Below, piece by piece: positions 61,541-64,000 of a stretch of DNA of 64,000 bases. The notes beneath the pieces were generated by a model that was not told the DNA's origin, did not search any database, and worked only from the letters and a program-made list of their open reading frames with translations. The stretch lies in contig JAFXTO010000005.1 in assembly GCA_017535725.1 (NCBI GenBank), positions 1-64,000 of the forward strand, in the 5' to 3' direction. Position 1 is the stretch's first letter. Every line of letters begins with the position of its first letter. The position numbers were made by a program, and so were the translations under genes. Source of the DNA: Bacteroidaceae bacterium (GTDB lineage Bacteria; Bacteroidota; Bacteroidia; Bacteroidales; Bacteroidaceae).

Positions 61541-61927
61541 TTAGTGCGGACGGTGTTTGTCCTTTTTCACTTCGATGCTGAGCGTTGCATGGGGAACGGC
61601 ACGCAGTCTCTCCTTGGGAATGAGCTTGCCTGTCTCGCGGCAGATGCCATAGGTCTTGTTCTCGATGCGAATGAGTGCAGCCTTCAGTCCCTGGATAAAT
61701 TTCTGCTGGCGTTGTGCCATAGCCATCAGCTGTTCTTTGGACTGAACCTCACTGCCTTCTTCGAGAGCATGATAGGTCGGTGCGGTATCGTCGGATTCAT
61801 TGCTGTCGCGATTCATGACGGCATCCATGGTGTGTTCGTAGTCTTCTTGGGCTACATGTAGTTTCTCTTCAATAAGCTGACGGAACTCCAGGAGTTCTTC
61901 GTCGCTGTAACGGGTCTTTTCAGCCAT
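61541..61927 (-). CDS. DksA/TraR family protein
   Basis: The 128-residue product has an N-terminal coiled coil (about 8-85; EELLEFRQLIEEKLHVAQED) and a C-terminal domain with YGICRETGKLIPKERLRAVP near residue 93. Only one cysteine is left where E. coli DksA has a four-cysteine zinc site, so zinc binding is unlikely; this is usual in Bacteroidetes members. The family modulates RNA polymerase through the secondary channel. It lies between ileS and lspA. Confidence 0.93.
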   Translation of the reverse strand: MAEKTRYSDEELLEFRQLIEEKLHVAQEDYEHTMDAVMNRDSNESDDTAPTYHALEEGSEVQSKEQLMAMAQRQQKFIQGLKAALIRIENKTYGICRETGKLIPKERLRAVPHATLSIEVKKDKHRPH

Positions 61928-61944
61928 AGTTAGAATAAGGATTT

Positions 61945-61986
61945 GCCGTGTCCTCTGCTTCCTTCGCAGGTAAGAGAGGACACGGC
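61945..61986 (-). terminator. Hairpin between ileS and dksA-like gene
   Basis: GCCGTGTCCTCT (61945-61956) pairs perfectly with AGAGGACACGGC (61975-61986) across an 18-base loop. There is no T run on the minus strand, so it may be an attenuator or processing site that lowers read-through rather than a full terminator. Confidence 0.5.
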
Positions 61987-61992
61987 TGATTT

Positions 61993-64000
61993 TTATGAAT
62001 TTTGTTTCTGAATTGCAATGGTGACCTTGATTCCGTCGAGGTCGAGTTCTGTGCCATCGGCAATACTCTCTACGACCTTGAGCTCATTGGCTTGCACCTG
62101 TTTGGAGATGTAAGGTCCGAACGCAGCCACGGCATTATCGGTCTCGGGGGAATGGGTCAGCTGGACAAGGATGCGGTCGGTAATCTCGAAACCACTCTCC
62201 TTACGCAAAGACTGAATGCGCTTGACGAGTTCACGGCCAACACCCTCATTGCGCAAATCCTCAGTGATGGTGATGTCGAGTGCCACCGTGAGCGAACCCT
62301 CGTTGGCCACTGTCCAACCGGGAATGTCCTCACTGAAGATTTCCACATCCTCGAGATCCACCGTAATCTGGTCGCCCGAAGGCAGAGTCAGGGGCAGGTG
62401 ACCTGTCTCGAGCTCTGCAATCTGTTCCTGCGAAAGAGCTGTGACGGCGGCGTTGACGTCCTTCATCAGCTTGCCGAACTTCTTGCCCATCGTGCGGAAG
62501 TTGCACTTCACCTTCTTGGTCAGCAGACCTGCACCTTCCACGAACTCAAGTGTCTTGACGTTGACCTCATCAAGAATGAGTTGCTTCACGGATTCTATGC
62601 GGAGCTGCTGTTGAGCATCGAGGGCGGGAATGGCGATACGTGCCAGGGGCTGTCGGACGATAATCTGTTCCTTCTTGCGCAGCGAGTGTACCATAGATGT
62701 GATTTGCTGTGCCAGCTCCATACGAGATTCCTGCTCCTTGTCAATCTTGGAGATGTCAGCCACGGGGAAGGTGGCGAGGTGGACGGAGGTTGCAGCCTCG
62801 GCGGCGGAACCGCCGAGCACACTATGCAGGTCGCGATAAAGGAGGTCGGCGTAGAAGGGTGCAATGGGTGCCATCAACCGGCTGACGGTCTCGAGGCAAG
62901 TGTAGAGGGTCTGATAAGCCGAGAGTTTGTCGATACTCATGCCTCCAGCCCAGAAGCGGGCACGAGACAGACGCACGAACCAGTTGGAAACGTGGTCGCT
63001 GACGAACGTCTGGATGAGACGACCGGCACGAGTAGGTTCGTAATCCTCGTAGCAGGAATCGACGTCGCGGACGAGGGAGTTGAGTTCGGAGAGAATCCAG
63101 CGATCCATCTCGGGACGCTCGCTCATGGGAACATCATTCTCCTCGAAGTGCCACCCGTCGACATTGGCGTACATGGCAAGGAAGCTATAGGTCTGGAAGA
63201 GCTTGCCGAAGAACGAGCGCTGGACCTCAGCCACACCAGCCTCGTCGTACTTGAGGTTATCCCAAGGCTGGGAGTTGGTTATCATGTACCAGCGCACAGC
63301 ATCGGAGCCGAACTTCTCGATGTTCTCAAAGGGGTTGATGGCGTTGCCCAAACGCTTGCTCATCTTCAGGCCATTCTTGTCGAGGACGAGACCGTTGGAA
63401 ATCACAGCCTTGTAAGCCACGGAATCGTAGACCATCGTGGCGATGGCATGCAACGTAAAGAACCAGCCACGAGTCTGGTCTACGCCTTCGGCAATGAAGT
63501 CGGCAGGGTAGACGATGCGGTTGTCGAGCACTTCCTTGTTCTCAAAAGGATAGTGAATCTGAGCGTAGGGCATGGCGCCGCTGTCAAACCAGACGTCAAT
63601 GAGGTCGAGTTCACGACGCAAAGGCTGTCCGCTCTCGCCGACGAGGATTATTTCATCAACGTATGGACGGTGGAGGTCGATACGGTCGTAGTTCTCCTGC
63701 GACATGTCGCCCGGAACGAAGCCCTTGTCCTTCAACGGGTTGTAAGCCATGACACCAGCGCGAACGGCTTTCTCTATCTCATTGTAGAGTTCTTCTACGG
63801 AACCGATGCAGATTTCCTCGCGGGTATCGCGGTTACGCCAGATGGGCAGGGGGGTTCCCCAGTAGCGACTGCGGCTGAGGTTCCAGTCGTTGAGGTTCTC
63901 CAGCCACTTGCCGAAGCGTCCTGTACCTGTGCTCTCGGGCTTCCAGTTGATAGACTTGTTGAGTTCCATCATGCGTTCCTTGGCTGCTGTCGAGCGGATG
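61993..64000 (-). CDS. ileS: Isoleucine--tRNA ligase (5' part outside window)
   Basis: The frame is open through the window end; the visible 669 codons are the C-terminal part of an enzyme of about 1,100 residues or more. The catalytic domain has WNLSRSRYWGTPLPIWR, GARGWFFTLHA-like VDQTRGWFFTLHAIA, and the KMSKS loop as LKMSKRLGNAINP. The anticodon-binding domain (WILSELNSLVRDVDSCYEDY, then DHVSNWFVRLSRARFW) and C-terminal domains follow. It charges tRNA-Ile. It leads the unit ileS-dksA-lspA-DUF4296-small protein; the ileS-lspA linkage is common in bacteria. Confidence 0.97.
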   Translation of the reverse strand, partial: IRSTAAKERMMELNKSINWKPESTGTGRFGKWLENLNDWNLSRSRYWGTPLPIWRNRDTREEICIGSVEELYNEIEKAVRAGVMAYNPLKDKGFVPGDMSQENYDRIDLHRPYVDEIILVGESGQPLRRELDLIDVWFDSGAMPYAQIHYPFENKEVLDNRIVYPADFIAEGVDQTRGWFFTLHAIATMVYDSVAYKAVISNGLVLDKNGLKMSKRLGNAINPFENIEKFGSDAVRWYMITNSQPWDNLKYDEAGVAEVQRSFFGKLFQTYSFLAMYANVDGWHFEENDVPMSERPEMDRWILSELNSLVRDVDSCYEDYEPTRAGRLIQTFVSDHVSNWFVRLSRARFWAGGMSIDKLSAYQTLYTCLETVSRLMAPIAPFYADLLYRDLHSVLGGSAAEAATSVHLATFPVADISKIDKEQESRMELAQQITSMVHSLRKKEQIIVRQPLARIAIPALDAQQQLRIESVKQLILDEVNVKTLEFVEGAGLLTKKVKCNFRTMGKKFGKLMKDVNAAVTALSQEQIAELETGHLPLTLPSGDQITVDLEDVEIFSEDIPGWTVANEGSLTVALDITITEDLRNEGVGRELVKRIQSLRKESGFEITDRILVQLTHSPETDNAVAAFGPYISKQVQANELKVVESIADGTELDLDGIKVTIAIQKQNS

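Overview
The window looks like chromosomal DNA of a Bacteroidales bacterium, most probably Prevotella-like. Several lines agree. The promoter boxes are of the Bacteroidetes type (TAnnTTTG, with TTTG about 20 bases upstream). The families include DUF3127, DUF4296, DUF4835/PorD, DUF4923, NhaD and pyrB-pyrI. One protein has an SSB-like DDLPF tail, and the HisB phosphatase domain lacks its zinc ligands. Genus and species are inference.

Layout. 0.4-6.6 kb (- strand): a WG-repeat membrane protein, an MgtC-family protein, rpiB and transketolase, and an NhaD antiporter. 6.7-8.1 kb (+): a tRNA-Gly(CCC) whose CCA end overlaps the rarA start codon. 8.1-8.7 kb: a composite repeat with a 22-bp tandem array. 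8.7-13.6 kb (-): a glycosyltransferase, an aldose epimerase-like protein, glyA, a small inverted-repeat element and pyrI-pyrB. 13.8-22.7 kb: PBP1A, folK (-), kdsB, dnaB, pheT and yebC. 22.7-23.4 kb: three different repeat structures. 23.4-28.7 kb (-): a seven-gene run of GH43, M64 peptidase, lipoprotein, maf, kdsC, DUF2520 protein and nitroreductase. 28.9-43.4 kb (+): a Pif1-like helicase, a sugar nucleotidyltransferase and an rRNA methylase; then, after a divergent DUF3127 gene, dnaN, an exonuclease, coaBC, porD, recN, a TPR protein, rlmH, an RluA-type synthase and a DUF4923 lipoprotein, many with 1-4 base overlaps.

43.5-53.4 kb (-) is the accessory region, visibly richer in A+T. It holds a thioesterase, a YgjP-like protease, a Nudix hydrolase, a ~148-bp direct duplication that made a chimeric gene, fragments of an AlbA/Schlafen-type gene, a long RecQ, a 980-residue SF1 helicase-nuclease and several genes that keep both ends but have lost their middles (RhuM is the clearest). 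It ends in a second copy of the 22-bp repeat element, preceded by DnaA-box-like inverted repeats.

53.4-58.1 kb (-) is a histidine operon hisG-hisD-hisC-hisB, with a 20-copy octanucleotide array between hisD and hisC. 58.5-64 kb (-) carries galE, then the run ileS (cut by the window end), dksA/traR-like, lspA, a DUF4296 lipoprotein and a probable small protein.

The best candidates for something unusual are the RecQ plus helicase-nuclease pair (possible phage defence), the two homologous composite repeats with 22-bp iteron-like arrays and palindromes, and the cluster of genes with internal deletions beside them. No CRISPR array, rRNA, intact insertion sequence or prophage was seen.
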